Assembly: GCA_029204225.1 (NCBI GenBank)
Contig: CM055107.1
Span: 18,002,718-18,066,717, forward strand
DNA length: 64,000 bases
Origin: Diphasiastrum complanatum
Taxonomy: Eukaryota; Streptophyta; Lycopodiopsida; Lycopodiales; Lycopodiaceae
Direction: 5' to 3'
The position numbers and the translations under genes were made by a program. A model generated the notes under the pieces. It did no database searches. It had not been told where the DNA came from and was given only the letters and a program-made list of their open reading frames with translations. Within the stretch, counting starts at the first letter, position 1, and the number at the start of each line of letters is the position of its first letter. Of the stretch, positions 12,189 through 23,385 are shown one piece after another.

Positions 12189-12730
12189 TCAAGGAGGTTG
12201 AATAAGAGATAAAACATGCCAACATGGTGAGTTTTGTATTGAATGGGGAACTACTCAACATTTCCATCATTTGTACCATCACAAATGTCTCATGAAAGGA
12301 TTCCATGAAGAGATTTAAGTGGTATCTCTCTTCAAGAAGTTCTTGATAATTAGTATTAGCCATACAATTACAAGGGATGAGGCATCCTCAGAGTGCCACA
12401 AGCAGAAGGCACATATATTGGTAATTATATATAAGTGAGCACTTCATTGACCACTGTAATTCAAAAACCTTGAAACTCAAGAAAGCCATAGCAGTACACA
12501 ATTCATGTATTGCAGTTATCTTAAGCTACAACTTTAAACTGTATGAAGAAACTGTGCAAAGCATCTAACTACTACCTCTTATTCTAAACAAAGCTGATAA
12601 TCAATTGCAGATAAATTTCATGTCACATAATTAGTCTTTGGAGCTTTTCTCAAGAGTCCATCGAACGTCTGCACTGGAGCATAGAATGCTTTTGACATGA
12701 TTGTGTAAGTCAATTTCAGGACCTCAAAAG
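12189..12730. repeat. Segmental duplication, copy 2, left part
   Basis: Matches 1-515 and carries an extra insertion of about 30 bp at 12419-12450. The match stops abruptly after CTCAAAAGT. Homology to copy 1 resumes only at 17257, after the retrotransposon. Confidence 0.85.
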
Positions 12731-13056
12731 TTCATTGCGCCGCAACTTGATATTAGAAACATGAGAAATGCTCATAAGTAACACACACCTAAGGTGATGG
12801 CCTCCTCTAGCTGATAAGTGTTTTGCAGCTTGAATTATCTCTCAATCATCTCAGTATTACATTGGCTTCAGCTAAACCATTTTTCTTCATGCAGTCCGTC
12901 CTCTAGGCCCTTCTGGGCCCGCCTGCATTTCATTGTAAAACAAAGCCAACTATCGCGGTCCTTATGAGAGTTTCATGAGCAGTAGCACAGGAGCTGGATA
13001 TCGAAGTATGCAAAAAATGTTAAGAATGTTTCAGAGTTCTCATTAGCCTGCTTGGC
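12731..13056. other. Sequence of unknown origin between duplication and truncated LTR
   Basis: These 326 bp match neither copy 1 nor the retrotransposon's 3' LTR. They occupy the place where the 5' part of the 5' LTR and about 190 bp of the duplicated flank should be, so they look like filler or a second insertion at a deletion junction. Confidence 0.5.
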
Positions 13057-13284
13057 ACTTCATTATTTGCTGGTAGTCCGTACTCTGACAGGTCTTCACA
13101 CGTGTGAAACCAACAAGTACAACTTTTGATCATATTTGATTGTTCTTGTTAGATTTGTTGATGTAGATTTTATCTAATGCTATCTAATCTTGTGTAGATT
13201 GGTAGATCAATCTAATCTAACACCCAATCACACTTGTGGATCTGATTTGGATCCATTCTTGGTCCTTTTTGCTGTACTTTGACA
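13057..13284 (+). repeat. 5' LTR remnant
   Basis: Equals the last 228 bp of the 3' LTR (17029-17256) and ends in TTTGACA directly before the primer-binding site. Confidence 0.9.
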
Positions 13285-13296
13285 TGGTATCAGAGC
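13285..13296 (+). promoter_or_regulatory. Primer-binding site for initiator tRNA-Met
   Basis: TGGTATCAGAGC is the classic plant copia primer-binding site, complementary to the 3' end of initiator tRNA-Met. It starts at the first base after the LTR. Confidence 0.9.
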
Positions 13297-14422
13297 TAAG
13301 TACAAGTGCATTTAAGGAATTGATCTAAACTATACCCAAATTGGCAGGTTTTTGGAAACAAGCTAATATTGAGGTAGCCAGGTTGAATGGATAGCTAGAA
13401 CCACCATATTTGTACCAAATCTTGTTGTGGGCTACAGGTGTACTTTCCACATGTGTGGGGCCGTACAGGACTTGTTTTGGACAGTAAAATTCAGTTTGGT
13501 GCATTTTGAGCTTCATACACCAATTTTGAGTCAATTTAGTGCATTTTTCAAGCTTTCACTTGCATTGTTTCTATTCCATTGATTTGTTCTTGGTTTAGAT
13601 CAATCATATAGATGGATTAAAGCTTGTTTACAGTTCATTGAATTTGATTCTCTGATTTTTTGAGTGTACATTGAAGTTGAGAGAGAAAGAGTGCTATAAA
13701 CCAAAGATTAAGGAGTGATTTGCAAGGGGAGTGATTGAAATCCATTATACCTTCATTCTAGATTTGTTCAAGAGTGAAAGGGCCGAGTCTAGAAGCATCT
13801 GAATGCTAGAAGACACTCTTGGATCAGTCCTCCAAGTGAAATCTTAGTGAATTTCTAAAGCACAAACACTCATAAAGGCAAAATCTACCTATACAAGGTG
13901 ATAAGAATTGTTGGCAAGTACTAGGAGAAAAATTTGAGATCCAAGTCACATTGTTCACCCCTACTCAAGTGTGTGAGCCATCCAAATCTCAAGAGTGAGA
14001 TTATTTGGGTCAAGAGTGAGTCCAAAATAAGTGACTAAGTTTGTTTTCAAGTATTTGAAACAAAACCCATACTTTGTTCAAGAATCTCAAAAGTTGAGTG
14101 AACTAGTCAAGAGAAAAGGAAAATCTAGGTATCAAATCTTTTCAAATCCATTCCAACTCTCAAGAGGAAGAGTCATTGGTATTTGTTGAGTCCAATAGGG
14201 GTGTTTGGATCTGATTTTTGTGATTTGATAGAGTGCTTTTGTCTTAGTGATCAAAGCAAAGATTAGTTTCCAATTGACTAGGTTGAAAGAGATATGATTC
14301 AAAATTTGTGGTCTAGATCTTGTGTAGATCCTTCTAGATTGTTGAATGTGTTCAGATTTAGTTTCTTGAGAGTCACAAATTACATTTTGAAAAGTCATAT
14401 CACAAGGTTTTACTTCCTCATC

Positions 14423-16270
14423 ATGGCATCAATAGGTGGCAACCTATTGGAGGCAAGTAAGAGTCCTAAATGCAACTTTTGTGGCAAGAGAGATCGTTTT
14501 GTCTCAAGATGCTACAAAATGAAGACCAATCCATCCAAGGAGAACCAAAGCAAGGGGGCCGAGGTGCAGGATGGAGCTTCAAGTTCAAAGTGCAAAGGCG
14601 AGAAGGACAAATCCAAGGAAAGGTGTTTCCTTTGTGGAAAGATGCATGAGGCTTGGAGCCTCACAAGGACTTACAAGATTTGTCTTCAAAAGTCCATCAT
14701 CACACATTTCAAACCTTTTGAAGTTTTGCATTTGGAAGTGAATTTTTTGGTTCGAGATGCAAAGATAAATGTCACTTTCATTAATGGCACTTGGATTTAT
14801 TTCATGTCCTTGGAAAGCATTTTGCTTAGAACTTTAGAAAAGTTCAAATTTATTGTTATGATCCAAGAGAAACCAAGAAAGATTAAGGAGGAGCAATCAC
14901 AAAATGAAAATAGTTCCATTTATGCTCTCATGACATCTTATGAAGAACTATTTTGCTTTGAAGAAATTTTTGTATCTCAAGGAAGGATTAAGGCAATAGT
15001 AGTTGAGTGTGATGCCTTAATAGATAGCAAAGCATGTTTTCCTTGTAAAATTACATTGAATATGAATTCAAGGAAATGGAAATGTCTTCATAATGTATTT
15101 TTTGTTGGTTTCAATAAGATCATGAATGATGTGTTCATTCATAATGTTGAAGATTGTAAATTTTCAATTTTAAAGGCAAGTTGTAAACTTCTTATGAGAA
15201 TAAGTGAAGCATCCAAAGTGGACACTTATATCCATAAGCAAGTAGTTAGCCTTATTGAGATGGAAATACTTCTTGATTTCAATATTAGAAAAATCATGCC
15301 AAGTTGTGGTGATTTTTGGACTTATGTTTCTAGCATAAGTAATGTTGATGATCACATGAAGTACACATTATATGATCATGTTTGTTGTGATCATTTTGAG
15401 ACATGGAGGTCTCGGATTTCCATCAAGGAGGAGCACCAAGAAGTTGATCTTGAGGAGCCATCTTGAGGTTCAAGTGTGCCAAGGATTGAGGAGGAGAGTC
15501 CTTCTCAAGTTATGATTCCAAGAAGAATATCAAGAGACATGGTTGAGCTCATATGGCTCACATTTCAAGGGAAAGAGGAGCACATTTCAAGTAGTATACA
15601 TCTCATGGTTGCTTCTCTTATGTCATTTGGTGAATCCATTTGCTTTAGTGAGACTTTTGCATTTCAAAGTTGGAGTAAAGCAATACTAGTTGAGTATGGT
15701 GTCTCTCTTGAGAACATAATTGATGTTCTTAATGATATGAAATTGATTTTAGATCAATTAGAAAGCAAAAGGTTATTTCATCAAATGTATGCTCTTGAGT
15801 CTTGCAAGAGCATGAGTGAGTTGTCCACTCATAGTGTGAAAAATTGTCTTTTTTCATGTATTGAGACAAATTGTAAACTCTTCATGAGAGAAAGTGAATC
15901 ATCCTCTAAGGAAACTTATCTCCATATTGAAGTATCTAGCCTCATTAGATCTGAGATTAGCATGGTAACCAAGCATGAAGATATGATACAAACTCTTTGT
16001 TATTATAGCATGCATAGTCTTGCCAATGTTGATGAGCCTAATCCTCGAGATCTTGGTAACATGATGTTGGATCTTTGTGATCCTCATGAGTCAAGAAGGA
16101 CTCTTTATTTTATCATGGAGTTGCGGCTATTTTCAAGGAGGAGGAGCTTTTGGATCAACCATATGCTTCAAGGATGGAACAAATCAATGAAAGAGGTGCT
16201 AGGATGGTGCAAAGCTCTCAAGCTCATCAAAAAAGTCAACATCAAAGAGGCACTATCATGGATATGGTGA
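14423..16270 (+). pseudogene. Gag-like zinc-knuckle protein with duplicated domain, one stop
   Basis: Start chosen at MASIGGNLLEASK (14423), though the frame is open from 14294. Residues 13-30 carry a knuckle-like CNFCGKRDRFVSRC in which the usual His is Arg. A second one, CFLCGKMHEAWS, lies near residue 75 and also lacks its last ligand. After these, two related segments of about 180 residues follow: SSIYALMTSYEELFCFEE with CKLLMRISEASKVDTYIH in the first, and SSIHLMVASLMSFGESICF with CKLFMRESESSSKETYLH in the second. A single TGA at 15464-15466 separates the halves and the frame continues to 16270. I recognise no enzyme motif. Function beyond nucleic-acid binding by the knuckles is unknown. 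Confidence 0.65.
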
Positions 16271-16406
16271 TTTTGGATCGACATCAAGCTCATTGGCTGA
16301 TCTTCACACCTTTGAACCAGCAAGGATCCATATTAGAAGACCAATTCAGCCCATGGAGTCAATCTCAATATCATCATGTTTTTATCAAGTTAGTTTTGAG
16401 GAGGAG

Positions 16407-17256
16407 TGTTAAAATTGGCAAAAGCTAACTTGATCATATCTTGTGAATACCATTATGAGTAGTACATATCATCATAAGACATGTGTGGAGCATGTTCTCA
16501 CGTGTGAAATAAATGCATTTATCATTTAGATGAGTCATATAGGTTGTACATACCATTTCATTTGAGATCTAGTGGCTAAAATGGCCAAAATCTAGTTTTC
16601 TAGCTATATGCCACTTGGCATCATTTTCTTGGTAGGAAAAGCTATTTCACATGGATAGGAGTGATCTCACACGTGCCAAGGACTGCTCACATGTGTGAAA
16701 ACATCAGTAGTATGTGAGATCCAACTTGTAGTAGATATTTGTGCAAGTCCCTATAAATTAGGAAAATTGGCCTAAAATCAAGGGAGGTGGCTATAAGTTA
16801 GGAAACTTGGTCCATGTGCCATATTGATGATTATTGGTGGATCCTTTGATGAGTAGGCACTCTCACACGTGCCAAATCAGCTGAGTAAGCATCAGCTCTT
16901 GTGTATATATGGTGGCTCATTTGGCCATAATTGACAAGAAAGCTAAATCTTGGTTTTGGTGCATTTCTTGAGTAATCTCTCCATTTGTCTTGTGATTTTA
17001 TGCTTCTAATGGTTTCTAAGCTTAGTGTACTTCATTATTTGCTGGTAGTCCGTACTTTGACAGGTCTTGACACGTGTGAAACCAGCAAGTACAAGTTTTG
17101 ATCATATTTGATTGTTCTTGTTAGATTTGTTGATGTAGATTTTATCTAGTGCTATCTAATCTTGTGTAGATTGGTAGATCAATCTAATCTAACACCCAAT
17201 CACACTTGTGGATCTGATTTGGATCCATTCTTGGTGCTTTTTGCTGTACTTTGACA
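16407..17256 (+). repeat. 3' LTR with G-boxes and TATA box
   Basis: Begins TGTTAAAATTGGC directly after the purine-rich GAGGAGGAG and ends TTTGACA before TAACTTAGCC of the flank. CACGTG occurs at 16499, 16670, 16866 and 17071, each within a TCAC..GTG context. A TATA-like GTATATATGG lies at about 16902, 30-40 bp after the third G-box. CACGTG is the core bound by plant bZIP and bHLH factors, including ABA-response ones. Confidence 0.85.
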
Positions 17257-17659
17257 TAACTTAGCCTGAAATAATAGGTAAGTTCTAAACATATCAATGT
17301 TTGTAGTGTTGAAAAGGAAGACATTTGTGAAGCAACCTTCCATTGCTGATATATCTCTTGAGTATCAGACTATACAAGACTTGGATACACTATTGGAAAC
17401 ACAATAATTTATTATGCTTGCACCATAAAGTTCAACAAAAATATTATATTTTCAAAAACTGACATATAATATGCCAATGGACAACATGCTAGCTCATTTC
17501 TCAGGGTCCATACATAGTATTGATGGCTCATATTTGATGTTGTTCATGCACGTACATGGAAGTAATACGATGGTGAAGTAGATATATCATTCATAGCATT
17601 GAGTCATAGGATACAGAGTACAAGGTAATAGACACAAGAAAGAGATAACTTCTCTAACA

Positions 17660-17662
<3 letters not shown>
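17257..17662. repeat. Segmental duplication, copy 2, right part
   Basis: Matches about 706-975 and 1376-1530 of copy 1, with about 400 bp absent between GCTCATTTCT and ATAGTATTGATGG. It ends where a CT tract starts. Confidence 0.85.

Positions 17663-17701
<39 letters not shown>
17661..17701. repeat. (CT)n microsatellite
   Basis: About 20 CT dinucleotides exactly at the end of the duplicated segment. Confidence 0.95.
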
Positions 17702-17702
<1 letters not shown>

Positions 17703-18202
17703 ATGGATGCTCCTTTGTTCAGTTTCACCCTATTGCATTAAACAGAAAAAGTGGACAGATACTGATGTGCCACTTCTTCAAACTTACAAGGTTTTTATTA
17801 TTGTACCCTTGCATATGATGAAGTTCCATTTTTAACTTAGAAAATTTCCCACAAATATTTGAAATGGTTTGGTCTGTTTAAAATAATTTGGAGAAAAGTG
17901 GACCCACTCTCTCCTTCCAGGTTACTATCTTACTGGGCACTATAATCCATGTTCTTTTCAACGCCTTTACTTTACAACACCGGTGAAGAACTCTGATCCT
18001 TTGTCACTCGCTGAAAGTGCACCCTATCTACCTACGGATCAACGATTTGATAGCTTACGGTATGTATTTCCTTCTCTCTTACACTCCGCTTGTATTTACT
18101 CTACTTTCCAGAGAAGAGTGTTTTAATAATGCTCTGCTTTGATATGCCACTCATCTCTCTAAATCATGTAAAGGTTGTGATTGGTCAAGAACACATTGAG
18201 GT

Positions 18203-18728
18203 CCAGCGATGGACAACAATGTCACTTTTTGATTCTTGAAACCGTCCACCCTGCCTCAATAGGCAGCGATGGACAGTTGTGGTTATGTGATAAGTTTCTG
18301 AAATCACAAGTGATAGTAATGATATAATCACAATTTTTTCATGCTTTTGCTTGCTCCTTATGGCTCAGAGAGCAGCGATGGAGGGCTGCCTCACTCTTGC
18401 ACATACATACTATGTGCACTTTTGGTGATTGGAATGGGCGCTGTCCAGCGATGGATAGATCATTGCAAACCATCTAAAAGATGAGTGTTTATCAATAGTG
18501 CTATGTTCTATCCAGCGATGGATTGCATAGGCATGATAGACTCACATTTACTCACTAATCTACACATAGAGACCCCGTTGTTCCAACAATGGACAGGAGA
18601 GTGGTTTCCTCTTCAAATGTTAATACTGTAAATTCATTTATGGCTAACTGTCTAGCGATGCACCATGAACTTATGCTATCTGTTCATAGACTTCTTCACT
18701 TTATTAGCCTCCTCCAACCAGCGATGGA
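18203..18728. repeat. CCAGCGATGGA motif repeated about every 70 bp
   Basis: Copies start at 18203, 18263, 18372, 18445, 18512, 18583 (CCAACAATGGA), 18652 (CTAGCGATGCA) and 18718. Gaps are 60, 109, 73, 67, 71, 69 and 66 bp. The sequence between copies is not visibly related. This could be the conserved core of an old tandem array or an array of protein-binding sites. It lies about 350 bp before the leader exon at 19071. Confidence 0.7.
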
Positions 18729-19070
18729 AGGATGGACACATTCAAGCCTAGCTCTTACATATGTGCTCTCTTTACAAGTGTTCATAGATCTTGTGATCTC
18801 ATAGTATGAAGCTAATGATATCTCATATTGTAGCTTCATTATGCTGCTCCGGCTTCGTCAGAATATTACTTGGTTCTTTCTTGAACCGACTACTCACTAT
18901 TGAAAGGTATGCAACCAACTGGATATCTACATTGTAAGTTAACTAACATAGTCAAAAGATGTCTTGTAAAGTGCCTTCTACATAACTTTTCGAAGCAATA
19001 CGCTCACTCAATGGTTTCTTGGCTTTCTTATGATCTAAAAGAGTAAGAACTCAGTCGTTTAAAAACTACT

Positions 19071-19109
19071 ATGACTGCCTGTCAAGAAGCTACGTCTACA
19101 ACTATTCAG
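19071..19109 (+). other. 39-nt leader exon, copy I
   Basis: ATG then 12 codons (MTACQEATSTTIQ) followed directly by GTACAC, a possible splice donor. The same design occurs at 53851 (MASSQEYASTTIE) and 58671 (MANTQDMASPRIQ). No downstream exon has been identified. Region 19110-20150 otherwise contains pieces shared with 59.0-59.5 kb (GCACGGATCTGCCCT-like, and an inverted match of 20060-20140 to about 59409-59500), so this is probably one dispersed element family. Confidence 0.45.
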
Positions 19110-20282
19110 GTACACTTTTCGAGTTTAAATATATTGTTCACAATTTCGGTAAATATGGTAGTTTTGGTTCCATAAAGGCTATGATATACCTTCACTCTAC
19201 ATAAATTCACTTTTTCTTTCTGTTTTTTTACTTCCCTTGTTCGAAAGTAAGTAACGACATAAGACCACACTCAAATCAAACTAAAATACCTTGAAATAAG
19301 AATTGGTCACTAAATGTAACAGTAAAGACTCCAGTATTATGATCTTAGACAGCCTAGATATGCGTAAGAATCATAGTTTATACTAAGGGAGTAGAATGAC
19401 ACGGATCTGCCCTACTACCCAGTATAAACATTGGTAGTCTCTTACTCTATTTTAATCACATCTTTCCTATACAATGTCCTTATACCGTGGATGTTATATC
19501 ATTTTGATATAACATTCAGGGTAACACTTTACGTTTCCTCTATCTGTGTTACTTTAGACTTTTGGCGAGATACAACTGGAAAGCATGGATATGCTCAGGA
19601 GTATGAATAGCAGTGCATGACATACCTTACGTTGTAAGGGTCACTAGGGTCAGTATAGCATGGATTTGCTCTGATACCAGCACACGTGTTCACACCAAGT
19701 CTTTTGGCTAAATAAAACTCATAACGGTTTAATCTTTTTATACTCCTCTTTGATTAAAACAATCTGATACGGACCAATTGACCGTAAGCTGATCAGTATG
19801 GCACTAGCCCACACAAAAGGACCTTTGTTAGCTTATGAATCGGATAAAAGGTAAGAGCTTCAGTACTATCCCAACCAAGGAATAGTCGGATTTACACCAC
19901 CAGGATGCAAGAGAGAGAGAGATACAAGACAACACTTAGTTCCTTTTGACAAAGCAAGACTGAAGCTCTTTAAAGCCTTTATTCATAATCCAACCAGGTA
20001 AAGTACAGCTGAAAAGTAAAATATAGTACTAGAAAGCACCATAAAGCATAACCACTTTCAAAACGTCCACAGCTGATACCTGCCACCATCTTACAAAACA
20101 AAACTGCTCAAGTTAGTTTAGTGAGGAAGACATGTGTCATCAATGTTTTAGCGATAGGCTTGCTATATGAAAAAGACCGTTGAGTTACATAATTTTATTA
20201 TTAACACTAATAGGACTACTTGTGCTTCTGCTGGATCCAAGGATAAGATTCTTTGTTTGATTGATTTGTTAGAGACCATTGA

Positions 20283-20504
20283 TTGGGTAAAGATTTATCT
20301 GAGTTTGCTAAGAAGAAACAACCGCTGAGCCTTGTGGAAAATCTTTATAGTCGTCTTAATGGTTATGCTGAAAAGTTTGAAGAGGAAGAAAAGTTCTACA
20401 ATTCACACATCAGAAAAGTGTTCATGTGTTTAGAAAATGAAAATGATATTTCCCCTACTATCACTACTCCTATTACTTTTTGTTGGCATCAATTCCTAGG
20501 ATGA
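20283..20504 (+). other. Short open frame of unknown identity
   Basis: Encodes 73 residues including SLVENLYSRLNGYAEKFEEE. The composition is protein-like and charged, but I recognise no family. It lies just upstream of the gypsy fragment and might be a captured gene piece. Little supports real expression. Confidence 0.2.
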
Positions 20505-20539
20505 TTATCAGCTGATCAGTGGGAAACAGTTTATGCGTA

Positions 20540-21505
20540 GCCTACCTAAGGCTCATTGTGCGGCTCTCTTATGTGTACAGCATGCTACAGGTAGCTCCTT
20601 CAATCGCCAATTCACCACCACCAACTGTTCCTCAGGTGATATCTGACCTCTTACATCGGTATTCTTATGTCTTTTCAGAACCTACAACGCTACCACCATT
20701 GCGTGATGTTAACCACCACATTGATTTACGCCCTGGGTCTGCTCCTCCCTCCCGTCCTCCCTACCGCATGTCTAAGTCTGAGCGTGATGAGGTTGAACTT
20801 CAGATCTCTACTTTATAAGACCAGGGTCTTATTGTTCCCAGCCATAGCCCTTTTGGTGCCCATGTTCTCCTTGTTAGTAACAAAGATGGCACCAAACGTT
20901 TATGTGTAGACTATCATGCCCTCAATAGGCTAACTATCCGTAACCAGTACCCTATCCCTCACATGGATGACCTATTTGATCAGCTTGGCACTTCCCAGAT
21001 TTTTTCCAAGATAGACCTTCGTTCTAGATATCACCAGATTAGGATGCACCTCTCTGACGAACATAAGACTGCTTTCCATACCCATCTTGGCTTATATGAA
21101 TTTCGTGTACTTCCTTTTGGTGTTACTAACGGTCCTCCTACGTTTCAGAATGTTATGAATAATATTATGCGTCCACTTCTTGGTCATTGTGTTTTAGTTT
21201 ATTTCGACGACATTCTCATTTGTAGTACATCCCTTGACGAGCATGTGTCCCATCTCACGTCTGTATTTCAGTTGCTCATTCACCATCATTTGTTTGCCAA
21301 ACTGTCTAAATGTTCTTTTGTCGTTGCTGAGATTGAATTTCTTGGGGTTCTTATTTGCAATGGGCGTATTCGCCTTGATCCTCATAAGGTCCAGGCTATC
21401 CAGGACTGGCCTACACCACATGATGTTCACCATGTTCGTATGTTCCTCGGTTTAGCCACTCACCTTCGTCGCCCTGTTCCACACTTTGCCACTGTGGTTG
21501 AGTAA
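20540..21505 (+). pseudogene. Ty3-gypsy reverse transcriptase fragment
   Basis: One frame runs from a pre-RT segment (HIDLRPGSAPPSRPPYRMS) through LCVDYHALNRLTIRNQYPIP, MDDLFDQLG, FSKIDLRSRYHQIRM, YEFRVLPFGVTNGPPTFQN and the catalytic VYFDDILI box to FLGLATHLRRPVPHFATV. The frame contains a TAA at 20816-20818 and ends just before RNase H would begin. Protease is not recognisable upstream, and RNase H, integrase and LTRs are absent. It is a dead internal fragment. Confidence 0.9.
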
Positions 21506-21529
21506 TCGAAGACATAACCTTAAGTACCC

Positions 21530-21710
21530 TAAGATGTTTAACCTAAGCTAAACATAAAACCTAAACGGAACTTAACAAAAAACCCGAAGTTAAACTAACT
21601 ATAAACCTAAATCTAACCTTACATCCTAAGCGTACAAACGTAGCTTTAAGCCATAGACCTAGCCCTAACGTAACCTAGGATATTAACTGTAAATGCAACC
21701 TAGGATTCTA
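21530..21710. repeat. Dispersed repeat related to 28.0-28.5 kb
   Basis: The block around ACGTAGCTTTAAGCCATAG, CCTAGCCCTAACG and ACCTAGGATT recurs twice at 28.08-28.43 kb. The CCTAA-rich stretches superficially resemble telomeric repeats but are not periodic. Confidence 0.75.
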
Positions 21711-22537
21711 TTATATAAAAACTTCAATTAGCTGAATTTTCCTACAAATCCATAGAAAAATACAAGTTGGCATCATAATCCACAAAATGCTCTTCGAGGC
21801 AAAAATGTTATGGTTTACTAAGACATTACACCATAAATAGTAGTGAGCCCAATATTTCTCTTCGTTTAACATCGCTTTTGCCTTTGGAAATGGCATTGGA
21901 TTCTCATAGTAAAGTGGTTCACTTTCAATTGTTTTTTTTCATATTCGATATGCTTTCAAGTGAGATTATGATTTGGTATCATCTCTTTGTGTTATTTCTT
22001 TGTAGTACATGATAATAATATTCACATTCTTGAGCATATATTGTGCACAATGCATCATGCTTAGAGATCCACTTGGAGAATCCATTTGGGTGATATTAGA
22101 CACTTTTAATGATGCTCATGCCATATACAAACCATATGCCATACATGCTATTTTTACTAAAATGGGGTTTTAAGCTTTATTCTACCTATGCATCGATCTT
22201 GTGTGACGTTCGTGAATAATAATAGATCGCAAGGTTGATTCAATTTGTGTAGAAGGCAGTAAGCAGAATATTTCCGCTTGCATTCGATAAAGCTTTGTTG
22301 CGCCTCGTGAGGCACTTTGTTGATTCCAGTATTGTAGCTGCCCCTCTTAAGTATTCTTCATTTATATTTCTTAGCTGCATTTTACAATTCTAGAACGCTG
22401 CTCATGTGTCTTGAAAGTCTTGGAACTTTTTATTCGCTTTCTTTCAACTCACATCGCACTGGACATCACATTACCATCTCCCTAATTCGCAAATTCTGTA
22501 ATGCGTTCCGTTTCTTTTGGTTCTCTCTGTGTAACTT

Positions 22538-22880
22538 ATGATGCAGTCTCTTCTTTCTGCATCATGGCTTCATTCTTTTGTTCCAAATATACGTTGTTGC
22601 TGTTTGGCTGAGTATATTGTACACCAAGTCCGGCCTAGCACAGGATGGCGTAACAATCACAGATGAGCATGAGAAGCAAGCATTTTACGATATAATGGGA
22701 GCGTTAAACCATGATTGGGACTGGAAAACCTTGCTTCCAGATCCTTGTGGGGTTAATGCCATCAAAGGTATCAACTATGATCTTGAAGGCAAGACATTCT
22801 ATTTTACAGATCCAAACTTCAGACCTACTTATGATAACACGCCAGCATGCAGCTTCAATGCTAGGCTCATCTTGCATAGC
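22538..22880 (+). pseudogene. PII-2-like LRR protein, N-terminal exon, disrupted
   Basis: After a hydrophobic leader (LSILYTKSGLA, then QDG) the frame reads DEHEKQAFYDIMGALNHDW, LLPDPCGVNAIKGINYDLEG and YDNTPACSFN. This fits the N-terminal region of plant LRR proteins of the PIRIFORMOSPORA INDICA-INSENSITIVE 2 type (secreted or surface LRR proteins; family pattern YPDPCG..PI.G..CD). The frame at the presumed starts (22538 or 22564) differs from that of the mature part, so a small frameshift probably lies in the signal peptide. Coding sequence stops at about 22880, where inverted hAT sequence begins. A likely continuation lies inverted at 23905-24026. Confidence 0.6.
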
Positions 22881-23385
22881 ATTCAGTGTGCCCCCATCTC
22901 TCGCGCGTGCGCCGAGTAGGTGGCCTTTAAGGCGAGTGAGGGTGGCAACGAACTCGGTCAGGCAATATCGACAGCGCACTATCCTTGCACCGGACTTGTT
23001 AGACTTGTCTAGAACCCGCCTGAGGTTGGAATGCACCATCTCTGTAGAAAGGACTGGGGAAAGAAGGCAAAGATCTCTGTGGGTGCGATAGGAGTCGGAA
23101 AGCTTGAAAAAACCACAATAAAGGCCAAAATAGCAATAGCAGGGGAGGACGCAATCAGTGCAATGCGAAGACAGTCGGGAGGGCGCGGACAGTAGGGCGA
23201 TGGACATACAACAGAGAGGGCGCGGACAGTAGGGCGACGGGCAGGGAGAGAGATGAAGTGAGGGGGGGGGATTAGGTTAAAAAAGAAAATATTAATATGT
23301 TAAATATTAAAAAATATTATATATTAAAAAATAATATATATTGTGGTACCACGGATCAGTATGGATCCGCGGTACCACACTAGAT
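22881..23385 (-). mobile_element. hAT copy 2, 5' terminal piece (inverted)
   Basis: Read on the minus strand this starts with the hairpin terminus (23342-23379), then an AT-rich leader and a BED zinc-finger exon around RIVRCRYCLTEFVATLTRLK and GHLLGARARDGGTLNA. The intact copy has KIVRCRYCLVEFAASLTRLK. It stops at the codon for TLNA and resumes at 24027 on the plus strand, so the two pieces are halves of one element separated by an inversion. Confidence 0.85.

Larger units (their letters stand above)
13057..17256 (+). mobile_element. Non-autonomous LTR retrotransposon with truncated 5' LTR
   Basis: The order is: 5' LTR remnant (13057-13284), primer-binding site (13285-13296), a leader, one gag-like reading frame broken by a stop (14423-16270), a purine-rich tract (16393-16406) and an 850-bp 3' LTR (16407-17256). 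No reverse transcriptase, integrase or RNase H motif is visible, so the element would depend on an autonomous partner. The 228 bp shared by both LTRs differ at about 6 positions, which suggests a fairly recent insertion. The 5' LTR lacks its first 620 bp or so. Confidence 0.85.

Noticed and set aside
13285-13296. tRNA gene fragment
   Set aside because: Only the 12-nt complement of the tRNA 3' end is present, at the LTR border, which is a primer-binding site.
18203-18728. CRISPR-like array
   Set aside because: Regular short repeats with unique spacers look similar, but the repeat is only 11 bp, spacing varies, the genome is a plant's and no cas genes exist.
21530-21710. Interstitial telomere repeat
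   Set aside because: CCTAA-rich words are frequent but not in a 7-bp register; the block is a dispersed repeat shared with 28 kb.
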